A stretch of 64,000 nt of DNA from positions 9,362,001 to 9,426,000 of the forward strand of contig NC_079879.1 of assembly GCF_029227915.1 (NCBI RefSeq), read 5' to 3'. This document shows, one piece after another, positions 22,253 through 33,633 of this stretch (positions are counted from its first letter, which is position 1; each line of letters begins with the position of its first letter). Made by a program: the position numbers and the translations under genes. Below the pieces are notes generated by a model, which ran no database searches, was not told the origin of the DNA, and worked only from the letters and a program-made list of their open reading frames with translations. The stretch comes from Hydractinia symbiolongicarpus (Eukaryota; Cnidaria; Hydrozoa; Anthoathecata; Hydractiniidae).

Positions 22253-22477
22253 TGATGTGAGATTGTTATCCATATATGTCTTGTTCAAAACACTGTGCTG
22301 CAATGCGTTGATTAAGAAATGTATTACGTTATGTTTGAAGTCGATACACAACATAATTCGGTGTAATAGAGAAAACAAGCAAAATTAAAGCATCAGGAGC
22401 TGCTCATCCAAGCAAACGGGGTCAATTTAATCGATACATAAATATATGTTCACTTTCCTATCACTGATTCTTGTAAT

Positions 22478-22548
22478 GCCGTGACCAGGACTCGAACCTG
22501 GGTTATGGCGGCCACAACGCAATGTACTAACCACTATGCGATCACGGC
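22478..22548 (-). tRNA. tRNA-His(GTG) variant
   Basis: A59G; A42C mismatch; T11C mismatches A24 in the D stem. Confidence 0.68.
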
Positions 22549-22767
22549 TTATGTTAGATTGACTATACATGCCTTGTTCAAAACACTCTGCTGCAAGGCG
22601 ATAATTAAGAAGTATATTAAGTTATGTTTGAAGCCGATACACAACATAATTCGGTGATATAAAGAAAACAACAAAATTAATTTATAGGACTGTTTTCTCT
22701 AGCGAACGGAGATATTTTAATCGATAAAGAAATATATGTTCACTTTCCTATCACAGATTCTTGTATA

Positions 22768-22837
22768 GCCGTGACCAGGATTCGAACCTGGGTTATTGCG
22801 GCCACAACGCAATGTACTAACCACTATACGATCACGG
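22768..22837 (-). pseudogene. tRNA-His(GTG), D1 class, T73
   Basis: G1 deleted, T73. Confidence 0.75.
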
Positions 22838-23062
22838 TGATGTGAGATTGTTATCTGTATATGTCTTGTTCAAACCACTGAGCTGCAATGCGTTGATTAA
22901 GAAATGTATTACGTTATGTTTGAAGTCGATACACAACATAATTCGGTGTAATAGAGAAAACAAGCAAAATTAAAGCATCAGGAGCTGTTCATCCAAGCGA
23001 ACGGGGTCAATTTAATCGATACAGAAATATATGTTCACTTTCCTATCACTGATTCTTGTAAT

Positions 23063-23133
23063 GCCGTGACCAGGATTCGAACCTGGGTTATTGCGGCCAC
23101 AACGCAATGTACTAACCACTATACGATCACGGC
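23063..23133 (-). tRNA. tRNA-His: tRNA-His(GTG)
   Basis: Consensus at all 71 positions. Confidence 0.92.
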
Positions 23134-23356
23134 TGATATAAGATTGTTAACCATATATGTGTTGTTCAAAACACTCTGCTGCAATGTGATGATTAAGAAG
23201 TATATTTCGATATGTTTGAAGTCGATACGCAACATAATTCGGTTATTTAAAAAGAATAAACAAAGTAAATGCATAGGACTGTTTTCTCTAGCGAACGGAG
23301 ACAATTTAATTGATACAGAAGTACATGTTCACTATCCTATCACTGATTCTTGTAAT

Positions 23357-23427
23357 GCCGTGACCAGGATTCGAACCTGGGTTATTGCGGCTACAACGCA
23401 ATGTACTAACCACTATACGATCACGGC
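23357..23427 (-). tRNA. tRNA-His body with anticodon GTA
   Basis: The single change G36A turns anticodon GTG (His) into GTA (Tyr). All stems and the acceptor are otherwise consensus, so a stable His-type tRNA reading Tyr codons is possible. Confidence 0.82.
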
Positions 23428-23651
23428 TGATGTGAGATTGTTATCCATATATGTCTTGTTCAAAACACTGTGCTGCAATGCGTTGATTAAGAAATGTATT
23501 ACGTTATGTTTGAAGTCGATACACAACATAATTCGGTGTAATAGAGAAACAAGCAAAATTAAAGCATCAGGAGCTGTTCATCCAAGTGAACGGGGTCAAT
23601 TTAATCGATACAGAAATATATGTTCACTTTCCTATCACTGATTCTTGTAAT

Positions 23652-23722
23652 GCCGTGACCAGGATTCGAACCTGGGTTATTGCGGCCACAACGCAATGTA
23701 CTAACCACTATACGATCACGGC
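23652..23722 (-). tRNA. tRNA-His: tRNA-His(GTG)
   Basis: Consensus at all 71 positions. Confidence 0.92.
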
Positions 23723-23945
23723 TGATATAAGATTGTTAACCATATATGTGTTGTTCAAAACACTCTGCTGCAATGTGATGATTAAGAAGTATATTTCGAT
23801 ATGTTTGAAGTCGATACGCAACATAATTCGGTTATTTAAAAAGAATAAACAAAATAAATGCATAGGACTGTTTTCTCTAGCGAACGGAGACAATTTAATT
23901 GATACAGAAGTACATGTTCACTATCCTATCACTGATTCTTGTAAT

Positions 23946-24016
23946 GCCGTGACCAGGATTCGAACCTGGGTTATTGCGGCCACAACGCAATGTACTAACC
24001 ACTATACGATCACGGC
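23946..24016 (-). tRNA. tRNA-His: tRNA-His(GTG)
   Basis: Consensus at all 71 positions. Confidence 0.92.
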
Positions 24017-24239
24017 TGATATAAGATTGTTAACCATATATGTGTTGTTCAAAACACTCTGCTGCAATGTGATGATTAAGAAGTATATTTCGATATGTTT
24101 GAAGTCGATACGCAACATAATTCGGTTATTTAAAAAGAATAAACAAAATAAATGCATAGGACTGTTTTCTCTAGCGAACGGAGACAATTTAATTGATACA
24201 GAAGTACATGTTCACTATCCTATCACTGATTCTTGTAAT

Positions 24240-24310
24240 GCCGTGACCAGGATTCGAACCTGGGTTATTGCGGCCACAACGCAATGTACTAACCACTATA
24301 CGATCACGGC
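24240..24310 (-). tRNA. tRNA-His: tRNA-His(GTG)
   Basis: Consensus at all 71 positions. Confidence 0.92.
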
Positions 24311-24535
24311 TGATATAAGATTGTTAACCATATATGTGTTGTTCAAAACACTCTGCTGCAATGTGATGATTAAGAAGTATATTTCGATATGTTTGAAGTC
24401 GATACGCAACATAATTCGGTTATTTAAAAAAAAAATAAATAAAATAAATGCATAGGACTGTTTTCTCTAGCGAACGGAGACAATTTAATTGATACAGAAG
24501 TACATGTTCACTATCCTATCACTGATTCTTGTAAT

Positions 24536-24606
24536 GCCGTGACCAGGATTCGAACCTGGGTTATTGCGGCCACAACGCAATGTACTAACCACTATACGAT
24601 CACGGC
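24536..24606 (-). tRNA. tRNA-His: tRNA-His(GTG)
   Basis: Consensus at all 71 positions; fourth consecutive intact copy. Confidence 0.92.
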
Positions 24607-24828
24607 TGATATAAGATTGTTAACCATATATGTCTTGTTCAAAACACTCTGCTGCAATGCGATGATTAAGAAGTATATTTCGTTATGTTTGAAGTCGATA
24701 CACAACATAATTCAGTTATTTAAAAAGAAAAAACAAAATGAATGCATAGGACGGTTTTCTCTATCGAACAAAGTCAATTTAATCGATACAGAAGTACACG
24801 TTAACTTGCTATCACAGATTCTTCTAAT

Positions 24829-24899
24829 GAAATGACCAGGATTCGAGCCTCGGTTATTGCGGCCACAACGCAATGTACTAACCACTATACGATCACGGC
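24829..24899 (-). pseudogene. tRNA-His(GTG), BA class, T54C C50G
   Basis: BA acceptor; T54C, C50G. Confidence 0.78.
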
Positions 24900-25122
24900 T
24901 GATATAAGATTGTTAACCATATATGTGTTGTTCAAAACACTCTGCTGCAATGTGATGATTAAGAAGTATATTTCGATATGTTTGAAGTCGATACGCAACA
25001 TAATTCGGTTATTTAAAAAGAATAAACAAAATAAATGCATAGGACTGTTTTCTCTAGCGAACGGAGACAATTTAATTGATACAGAAGTACATGTTCACTA
25101 TCCTTTCACTGATTCTTGTAAT

Positions 25123-25193
25123 GCCGTGACCAGGATTCGAACCTGGGTTATTGCGGCCACAACGCAATGTACTAACCACTATACGATCACGGC
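25123..25193 (-). tRNA. tRNA-His: tRNA-His(GTG)
   Basis: Consensus at all 71 positions. Confidence 0.92.
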
Positions 25194-25416
25194 TGATATA
25201 AGATTGTTAACCATATATGTGTTGTTCAAAACACTCTGCTGCAATGTGATGATTAAGAAGTATATTTCGATATGTTTGAAGTCGATACGCAACATAATTC
25301 GGTTATTTAAAAAAAAATAAATAAAATGAATGCATAGGACTGTTTTCTCTATCGAACGAAGTCAATTTAATTGATACAGAAGTACACGTTAACTTCCTAT
25401 CACAGCTTCTTCCAAT

Positions 25417-25487
25417 GAAATGACCAGAATTCGAACCTGGGTTATTGCGGCCACAACGCAATGTACTAACCATTATACGATCACGGC
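25417..25487 (-). pseudogene. tRNA-His(GTG), BA class, C61T
   Basis: BA acceptor; C61T, G15A. Confidence 0.78.
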
Positions 25488-25712
25488 TGATGTGAGATTG
25501 TTATCCATATATGTCTTGTTGAAAACACTGTGCTGCAATACGTTGATTAAGAAATGTATTACGTTATGTTTGAAGTCGATACACAACATAATTCGGTGTA
25601 ATAGAGAAAACAAGCAAAATTAAAGCATCAGGAGCTGCTCATCCAAGCAAACGGGGTCAATTTAATCGATACATAAATATATGTTCACTTTCCTATCACT
25701 GATTCTTGTAAT

Positions 25713-25783
25713 GCCGTGACCAGGACTCGAACCTGGGTTATGGCGGCCACAACGCAATGTACTAACCACTATACGATCACGGC
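25713..25783 (-). tRNA. tRNA-His: tRNA-His(GTG), A42C
   Basis: A59G; A42C mismatch. Confidence 0.73.
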
Positions 25784-26002
25784 TTATGTTAGATTGACTA
25801 TACATGCCTTGTTCAAAACACTCTGCTGCAAGGCGATGATTAAGAAGTATATTAAGTTATGTTTGAAGCCGATACACAACATAATTCGGTGATATAAAGA
25901 AAACAACAAAATTAATTTATAGGACTGTTTTCTCTAGCGAACGGAGATATTTTAATCGATAAAGAAATATATGTTCACTTTCCTATCACAGATTCTTGTA
26001 TA

Positions 26003-26072
26003 GCCGTGACCAGGATTCGAACCTGGGTTATTGGGGCCACAACGCAATGTACTAACCACTATACGATCACGG
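26003..26072 (-). pseudogene. tRNA-His(GTG), D1 class, T73
   Basis: G1 deleted, T73, G40C mismatch. Confidence 0.75.
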
Positions 26073-26296
26073 TGATGTGAGATTGTTATCTGTATATGTC
26101 TTGTTCAAACCACTGAGCTGCAATGCGTTGATTAAGAAATGTATTACGTTATGTTTGAAGTCGATACACAACATAATTCGGTGTAATAGAGAAACAAGCA
26201 AAATTAAAGCATCAGGAGCTGTTCATCCAAGTGAACGGGGTCAATTTAATCGATACAGAAATATATGTTCACTTTCCTATCACTGATTCTTGTAAT

Positions 26297-26367
26297 GCCG
26301 TGACCAGGATTCGAACCTGGGTTATTGCGGCCACAACGCAATGTACTAACCACTATACGATCACGGC
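26297..26367 (-). tRNA. tRNA-His: tRNA-His(GTG)
   Basis: Consensus at all 71 positions. Confidence 0.92.
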
Positions 26368-26590
26368 TGATATAAGATTGTTAACCATATATGTGTTGTT
26401 CAAAACACTCTGCTGCAATGTGATGATTAAGAAGTATATTTCGATATGTTTGAAGTCGATACGCAACATAATTCGGTTATTTAAAAAGAATAAACAAAAT
26501 AAATGCATAGGACTGTTTTCTCTAGCGAACGGAGACAATTTAATTGATACAGAAGTACATGTTCACTATCCTATCACTGATTCTTGTAAT

Positions 26591-26661
26591 GCCGTGACCA
26601 GGATTCGAACCTGGGTTATTGCAGCCACAACGCAATGTACTAACCACTATACGATCACGGC
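26591..26661 (-). tRNA. tRNA-His: tRNA-His(GTG), C39T
   Basis: Only C39T (wobble with G31). Confidence 0.87.
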
Positions 26662-26884
26662 TGATATAAGATTGTTAACCATATATGTGTTGTTCAAAAC
26701 ACTCTGCTGCAATGTGATGATTAAGAAGTATATTTCGATATGTTTGAAGTCGATACGCAACATAATTCGGTTATTTAAAAAGAATAAACAAAATAAATGC
26801 ATAGGACTGTTTTCTCTAGCGAACGGAGACAATTTAATTGATACAGAAGTACATGTTCACTATCCTATCACTGATTCTTGTAAT

Positions 26885-26955
26885 GCCGTGACCAGGATTC
26901 GAACCTGGGTTATTGCGGCCACAACGCAATGTACTAACCACTATACGATCACGGC
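26885..26955 (-). tRNA. tRNA-His: tRNA-His(GTG)
   Basis: Consensus at all 71 positions. Confidence 0.92.
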
Positions 26956-27180
26956 TGATATAAGATTGTTAACCATATATGTGTTGTTCAAAACACTCTG
27001 CTGCAATGTGATGATTAAGAAGTATATTTCGATATGTTTGAAGTCGATACGCAACATAATTCGGTTATTTAAAAAAAAAATAAAAAAAATAAATGCATAG
27101 GACTGTTTTCTCTAGCGAACGGAGACAATTTAATTGATACAGAAGTACATGTTCACTATCCTATCACTGATTCTTGTAAT

Positions 27181-27251
27181 GCCGTGACCAGGATTCGAAC
27201 CTGGGTTATTGCGGCCACAACGCAATGTACTAACCACTATACGATCACGGC
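27181..27251 (-). tRNA. tRNA-His: tRNA-His(GTG)
   Basis: Consensus at all 71 positions. Confidence 0.92.
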
Positions 27252-27473
27252 TGATATAAGATTGTTAACCATATATGTCTTGTTCAAAACACTCTGCTGC
27301 AATGCGATGATTAAGAAGTATATTTCGTTATGTTTGAAGTCGATACACAACATAATTCAGTTATTTAAAAAGAAAAAACAAAATGAATGCATAGGACGGT
27401 TTTCTCTATCGAACAAAGTCAATTTAATCGATACAGAAGTACACGTTAACTTGCTATCACAGATTCTTCTAAT

Positions 27474-27544
27474 GAAATGACCAGGATTCGAGCCTCGGTT
27501 ATTGCGGCCACAACGCAATGTACTAACCACTATACGATCACGGC
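27474..27544 (-). pseudogene. tRNA-His(GTG), BA class, T54C C50G
   Basis: BA acceptor; T54C, C50G. Confidence 0.78.
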
Positions 27545-27767
27545 TGATATAAGATTGTTAACCATATATGTGTTGTTCAAAACACTCTGCTGCAATGTGA
27601 TGATTAAGAAGTATATTTCGATATGTTTGAAGTCGATACGCAACATAATTCGGTTATTTAAAAAGAATAAACAAAATAAATGCATAGGACTGTTTTCTCT
27701 AGCGAACGGAGACAATTTAATTGATACAGAAGTACATGTTCACTATCCTTTCACTGATTCTTGTAAT

Positions 27768-27838
27768 GCCGTGACCAGGATTCGAACCTGGGTTATTGCG
27801 GCCACAACGCAATGTACTAACCACTATACGATCACGGC
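27768..27838 (-). tRNA. tRNA-His: tRNA-His(GTG)
   Basis: Consensus at all 71 positions. Confidence 0.92.
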
Positions 27839-28061
27839 TGATATAAGATTGTTAACCATATATGTGTTGTTCAAAACACTCTGCTGCAATGTGATGATTA
27901 AGAAGTATATTTCGATATGTTTGAAGTCGATACGCAACATAATTCGGTTATTTAAAAAAAAATAAATAAAATGAATGCATAGGACTGTTTTCTCTATCGA
28001 ACGAAGTCAATTTAATTGATACAGAAGTACACGTTAACTTCCTATCACAGCTTCTTCCAAT

Positions 28062-28132
28062 GAAATGACCAGAATTCGAACCTGGGTTATTGCGGCCACA
28101 ACGCAATGTACTAACCATTATACGATCACGGC
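28062..28132 (-). pseudogene. tRNA-His(GTG), BA class, C61T
   Basis: BA acceptor; C61T, G15A. Confidence 0.78.
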
Positions 28133-28357
28133 TGATGTGAGATTGTTATCCATATATGTCTTGTTGAAAACACTGTGCTGCAATACGTTGATTAAGAAAT
28201 GTATTACGTTATGTTTGAAGTCGATACACAACATAATTCGGTGTAATAGAGAAAACAAGCAAAATTAAAGCATCACGAGCTGCTCATCCAAGCGAACGGG
28301 GTCAATTTAATCGATACATAAATATATTTTCACTTTCCTATCACTGATTCTTGTAAT

Positions 28358-28428
28358 GCCGTGACCAGGATTCGAACCTGGGTTATGGCGGCCACAACGC
28401 AATGTACTAACCACTATACGATCACGGC
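28358..28428 (-). tRNA. tRNA-His: tRNA-His(GTG), A42C
   Basis: Only A42C. Confidence 0.75.
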
Positions 28429-28647
28429 TTATGTTAGATTGACTATACATGCCTTGTTCAAAACACTCTGCTGCAAGGCGATGATTAAGAAGTATATTAA
28501 GTTATGTTTGAAGCCGATACACAACATAATTCGGTGATATAAAGAAAACAACAAAATTAATTTATAGGACTGTTTTCTCTAGCGAACGGAGATATTTTAA
28601 TCGATAAAGAAATATATGTTCACTTTCCTATCACAGATTCTTGTATA

Positions 28648-28717
28648 GCCGTGACCAGGATTCGAACCTGGGTTATTGGGGCCACAACGCAATGTACTAA
28701 CCACTATACGATCACGG
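28648..28717 (-). pseudogene. tRNA-His(GTG), D1 class, T73
   Basis: G1 deleted, T73, G40C mismatch. Confidence 0.75.
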
Positions 28718-28942
28718 TGATGTGAGATTGTTATCTGTATATGTCTTGTTCAAACCACTGAGCTGCAATGCGTTGATTAAGAAATGTATTACGTTATGTT
28801 TGAAGTCGATACACAACATAATTCGGTGTAATAGAGAGAACAAGCAAAATTAAAGCATCAGGAGCTATTCATCCAAGCGAACGGGGTCAATTTAATCGAT
28901 ACAGAAATATATGTTCACTTTCCTATCACTGATTCTTGTAAT

Positions 28943-29013
28943 GCCGTGACCAGGATTCGAACCTGGGTTATTGCGGCCACAACGCAATGTACTAACCACT
29001 ATACGATCACGGC
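28943..29013 (-). tRNA. tRNA-His: tRNA-His(GTG)
   Basis: Consensus at all 71 positions. Confidence 0.92.
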
Positions 29014-29235
29014 TGATATAAGATTGTTAACCATATATGTCTTGTTCAAAACACTCTGCTGCAATGCGATGATTAAGAAGTATATTTCGTTATGTTTGAA
29101 GTCGATACACAACATAATTCAGTTATTTAAAAAGAAAAAACAAAATGAATGCATAGGACGGTTTTCTCTATCGAACGAAGTCAATTTAATCGATACAGAA
29201 GTACACGTTAACTTGCTATCACAGATTCTTCTAAT

Positions 29236-29306
29236 GAAATGACCAGGATTCGAGCCTCGGTTATTGCGGCCACAACGCAATGTACTAACCACTATACGAT
29301 CACGGC
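29236..29306 (-). pseudogene. tRNA-His(GTG), BA class, T54C C50G
   Basis: BA acceptor; T54C, C50G. Confidence 0.78.
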
Positions 29307-29531
29307 TGATGTGAGATTGTTATCCATATATGTCTTGTTCAAAACACTGTGCTGCAATGCGTTGATTAAGAAATGTATTACGTTATGTTTGAAGTCGATA
29401 CACAACATAATTCGGTGTAATAGAGAAAACAAGCAAAATTAAAGCATCACGAGCTGCTCATCCAAGCGAACGGGGTCAATTTAATGGATACATAAATATA
29501 TGTTCACTTTTCTATCACTGATTCTTGTAAT

Positions 29532-29602
29532 GCCGTGACCAGGATTCGAACCTGGGTTATGGCGGCCACAACGCAATGTACTAACCACTATACGATCACG
29601 GC
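29532..29602 (-). tRNA. tRNA-His: tRNA-His(GTG), A42C
   Basis: Only A42C. Confidence 0.75.
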
Positions 29603-29821
29603 TTATGTTAGATTGACTATACATGCCTTGTTCAAAACACTCTGCTGCAAGGCGATGATTAAGAAGTATATTAAGTTATGTTTGAAGCCGATACACAACA
29701 TAATTCGGTGATATAAAGAAAACAACAAAATTAATTTATAGGACTGTTTTCTCTAGCGAACGGAGATATTTTAATCGATAAAGAAGTATATGTTCACTTT
29801 CCTATCACAGATTCTTGTATA

Positions 29822-29891
29822 GCCGTGACCAGGATTCGAACCTGGGTTATTGGGGCCACAACGCAATGTACTAACCACTATACGATCACGG
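29822..29891 (-). pseudogene. tRNA-His(GTG), D1 class, T73
   Basis: G1 deleted, T73, G40C mismatch. Confidence 0.75.
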
Positions 29892-30116
29892 TGATGTGAG
29901 ATTGTTATCTGTATATGTCTTGTTCAAACCACTGAGCTGCAATGCGTTGATTAAGAAATGTATTACGTTATGTTTGAAGTCGATACACAACATAATTCGG
30001 TGTAATAGAGAAAACAAGCAAAATTAAAGCATCAGGAGCTATTCATCCAAGCGAACGGGGTCAATTTAATCGATACAGAAATATATGTTCACTTTCCTAT
30101 CACTGATTCTTGTAAT

Positions 30117-30187
30117 GCCGTGACCAGGATTCGAACCTGGGTTATTGCGGCCACAACGCAATGTACTAACCACTATACGATCACGGC
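30117..30187 (-). tRNA. tRNA-His: tRNA-His(GTG)
   Basis: Consensus at all 71 positions. Confidence 0.92.
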
Positions 30188-30410
30188 TGATATAAGATTG
30201 TTAACCATATATGTGTTGTTCAAAACACTCTGCTGCAATGTGATGATTAAGAAGTATATTTCGATATGTTTGAAGTCGATACGCAACATAATTCGGTTAT
30301 TTAAAAAGAATAAACAAAATGAATGCATAGGACTGTTTTGTCTAGCGAACAGAGACATTTTAATCGATACAGAAATATATGTTCACTTTGCTATCACTGA
30401 CTCTTGTGAT

Positions 30411-30481
30411 GCCGTGACCAGGATCCGAACCTGGGTTATTGCGGCCACAACGCAATGTACTAACCACTATACGATCACGGC
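30411..30481 (-). tRNA. tRNA-His: tRNA-His(GTG), A58G
   Basis: Only A58G, shared with 18960. Confidence 0.73.
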
Positions 30482-30703
30482 TGATATAAGATTGTTAACC
30501 ATATATGTCTTGTTCAAAACACTCTGCTGCAATGCGATAATTAAGAAGTATATTTCGTTATGTTTGAAATCGATACACAACATAATTCGGTTATTTAAAA
30601 AGAAAAAACAAAATGAATGCATCGGACTGTTTTCTATATCGAACGAAGTCAATTTAATCGATACAGAAGTACACGTTAACTTACTATCACAGATTCTTCC
30701 AAT

Positions 30704-30774
30704 GAAATGACCAGGATTCGAACCTGGGTTATTGCGGCCACAACGCAATGTACTAACCATTATACAATCACGGC
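30704..30774 (-). pseudogene. tRNA-His(GTG), BA class
   Basis: BA acceptor; G15A, C9T, shared with 19253. Confidence 0.8.
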
Positions 30775-30999
30775 TGATGTGAGATTGTTATCTATATATG
30801 TCTTGTTCAAAACACTGTGCTGCAATGCGTTGACTAAGAAATGTATTACGTTATGTTTGAAGTCGATACACAACATAATTCGGTGTAATAGAGAAAACAA
30901 GCAAAATTAAAGCATCAGGAGCTGCTCATCCAAGCGAACGGGGTCAATTTAATCGATACAGAAATATATGTTCACTTTCCTATCACTGATTCTTGTAAT

Positions 31000-31070
31000 G
31001 CCGTGACCAGGATTCGAACCTGGGTTATGGCGGCCACAACGCAATGTACTAACCACTATACGATCACGGC
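31000..31070 (-). tRNA. tRNA-His: tRNA-His(GTG), A42C
   Basis: Only A42C. Confidence 0.75.
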
Positions 31071-31289
31071 TTATGTTAGATTGACTATACATGCCTTGTT
31101 CAAAACACTCTGCTGCAAGGTGATGATTAAAAAGTATATTACGTTATGTTTGAAGCCGATACACAACATAATTTGGTGATATAAATAAAATAACAAAATT
31201 AATTCATAGGACTGTTTTCTCTAGCGAACGGAGACATTTTAATCGATACAGAAATATATGTTCACTTTCCTATCACTGATTCTTGTAAT

Positions 31290-31359
31290 GCCGTGACCAG
31301 GATTCGAACCTGGGTTATTGCGGCCACAACGCAATGTACTAACCACTATACCATCACGG
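31290..31359 (-). tRNA. tRNA-His(GTG), D1 class
   Basis: G1 deleted; C9G, shared with 19839. Confidence 0.65.
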
Positions 31360-31584
31360 TGATGTGAGATTGTTATCTGTATATGTCTTGTTCAAAGCAC
31401 TGAGCTGCAATGCGTTGATTAAGAAATGTATTACGTTATGTTTAAAGTCGATACACAACATAATTCGGTGTAATAGAGAAAACAAGCAAAATTAAAGCAT
31501 CAGGAGCTGTTCATCCAAGTGAACGGGGTCAATTTAATCGATACAGAAATATATGTTCACTTTCCTATCACTGATTCTTGTAAT

Positions 31585-31655
31585 GCCGTGACCAGGATTC
31601 GAACCTGGGTTATTGCGGCCACAACGCAATGTACTAACCACTATACGATCACGGC
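31585..31655 (-). tRNA. tRNA-His: tRNA-His(GTG)
   Basis: Consensus at all 71 positions. Confidence 0.92.
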
Positions 31656-31878
31656 TGATATAAGATTGTTTACCATATATGTCTTGTTCAAAACACTCTG
31701 CTGCAATGCGATGATTAAATAGTATATTTCGTTATGTTTGAAGTCGATACGCAACATAATTCGGTTATTTAAAAAGAATAAACAAAATGAATGCATAGGA
31801 CTGTTTTCTCTATGGAACGGAGACAATTTAATCGATACAGAAATATATGTTCACTTTCCTATCACTGATTCTTGTAAT

Positions 31879-31949
31879 GCCGTGCCAAGGATTCGAACCT
31901 GGGTTATTGCGGCCACAACGCAATGTACTAACCACTATACGATCACGGC
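31879..31949 (-). tRNA. tRNA-His(GTG), T66G G64T
   Basis: T66G mismatches A7 and G64T mismatches C50, at the junction of acceptor and T stems. Confidence 0.7.
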
Positions 31950-32172
31950 TTATGTGAGATTGACTATACATGCCCTGTTCAAAACACTCTGCTGCAATGC
32001 GATGATTAAGAAATGTATTACGTTATGTTTGAAGTCGATACACAACATAATTCGGTGTAATAGAGAAAACAAGCAAAATTAAAGCATCAGGAGCTGCTCA
32101 TCCAAGCGAACGGGGTCAATTTAATCGATACAGAAATATATGTTCACTTTTTCTATCACTGATTCTTGTAAT

Positions 32173-32243
32173 GCCGTGACCAGGATTCGAACCTGGGTTA
32201 TGGCGGCCACAACGCAATGTACTAACCACTATACGATCACGGC
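32173..32243 (-). tRNA. tRNA-His: tRNA-His(GTG), A42C
   Basis: Only A42C. Confidence 0.75.
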
Positions 32244-32462
32244 TTATGTTAGATTGGATATACATGCCTTGTTCAAAACAATCTGCTGCAAGGCGATGAT
32301 TAAGAAGTATATTACGTTATGTTTGAAGCCGATACACAACATAATTCGGTGATATAAAGAAAGTAACAAAATTAATTCATAGGACTGTTTTCTCTAGAGA
32401 ACGGAGATATTTTATTCGATACAGAAATATATGTTCACTTTCCTATCACTGATCCTTGTAAT

Positions 32463-32533
32463 GCCGTGACCAGGATTCGAACCTGGGTTATTGCGGCCAC
32501 AACGCAATGTACTAACCACTATACGATCACGGC
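32463..32533 (-). tRNA. tRNA-His: tRNA-His(GTG)
   Basis: Consensus at all 71 positions. Confidence 0.92.
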
Positions 32534-32755
32534 TGATATAAGATTGTTAACCAAATATGTCTTGTTCAAAACACTCTGCAGCAATGCGATGATTAAGAAG
32601 TATATTTCGTTATGTTTGAAGACAATACACAACATAATTCGGTTATTTAAAAAGAATAAACAAAATGAATGCATGGGACTGTTTTCTCTATCGAACGGAG
32701 ACAATTTAATCGATACAGAAGTGCACGTTAACTTCCTATCACTGATTCTACTAAT

Positions 32756-32826
32756 GAAATGACCAGAATTCGAACCTGGGTTATTGCGGCCACAACGCAA
32801 TGTACTAACCACTATGCGATCACGGC
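32756..32826 (-). pseudogene. tRNA-His(GTG), BA class
   Basis: BA acceptor; C61T, T11C. Confidence 0.78.
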
Positions 32827-33046
32827 TTATGTGAGATTGGCTATATATGCGTTGTTCAAAACACTCTGCTGCAAGGTGATGATTAAGACGTATATTACGT
32901 TATGTTTGAAGCCGATACACAACATAATTCGGTGATATAAAGAAAATAAACAAAGTGAATTCATAGGACTGTTTTGTCTAGCGAACAGAGACATTTTAAT
33001 CGATACAGAAATATATGTTCACTTTCCTATCACTGATTCTTGTAAT

Positions 33047-33117
33047 GCCGTGACCAGGATTCGAACCTGGGTTATTGCGGCCACAACGCAATGTACTAAC
33101 CACTATACGATCACGGC
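33047..33117 (-). tRNA. tRNA-His: tRNA-His(GTG)
   Basis: Consensus at all 71 positions. Confidence 0.92.
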
Positions 33118-33339
33118 TGATATAAGTTTGTTAACTATATATGTCTTGTTCAAAACACTCTGCTGCAATGCGATGATTAAGAAGTATATTTCGTTATGTT
33201 TGAAGTCGATACACAACATAATTCGGTTATTTAAAAAGAATAAACAAAATGAATGCATGGGACTGTTTTCTCTATCGAACGGAGACAATTTAATCGATAC
33301 AGAAGTACACGTTAACTTCCTATCACTGATTCTACTAAT

Positions 33340-33410
33340 GAAATGACCAGGATTCGAACCTGGGTTATTGCGGCCACAACGCAATGTACTAACCACTATA
33401 CGATCACGGC
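33340..33410 (-). pseudogene. tRNA-His(GTG), BA class
   Basis: BA acceptor; no other change. Confidence 0.8.
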
Positions 33411-33633
33411 TGATATAAGTTTGTTAACTATATATGTCTTGTTCAAAACACTCTGCTGCAATGCGATGATTAAGAAGTATATTTCGTTATGTTTGAAGTC
33501 GATACACAACATAATTCGGTTATTTTAAAAGAAAAAACAAAATGAATGCATAGGACTGTTTTCTCTGCCGAACAGAGATATTTTAATCGATACAGAAATA
33601 TAGGTTCACTTTCCTATCACTGATTCTTGTAAT

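Larger units (their letters stand above)
23652..28942 (-). repeat. Nine-unit higher-order repeat, two tandem copies of about 2.65 kb
   Basis: Blocks 23652-26296 (2645 bp) and 26297-28942 (2646 bp) show the same nine-copy order and near-identical spacers. Both include an oligo-A run of about ten bases, at 24426 and 27071. Confidence 0.8.
21302..32462 (-). repeat. About 11.2-kb higher-order block, second copy
   Basis: It parallels 9858-21301 in variant order: T54C/C50G BA copies, a D1 series, A58G at 30411 matching 18960, C9T BA at 30704 matching 19253, and D1 with C9G at 31290 matching 19839. Internally it holds an extra nine-unit duplication. Confidence 0.75.
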
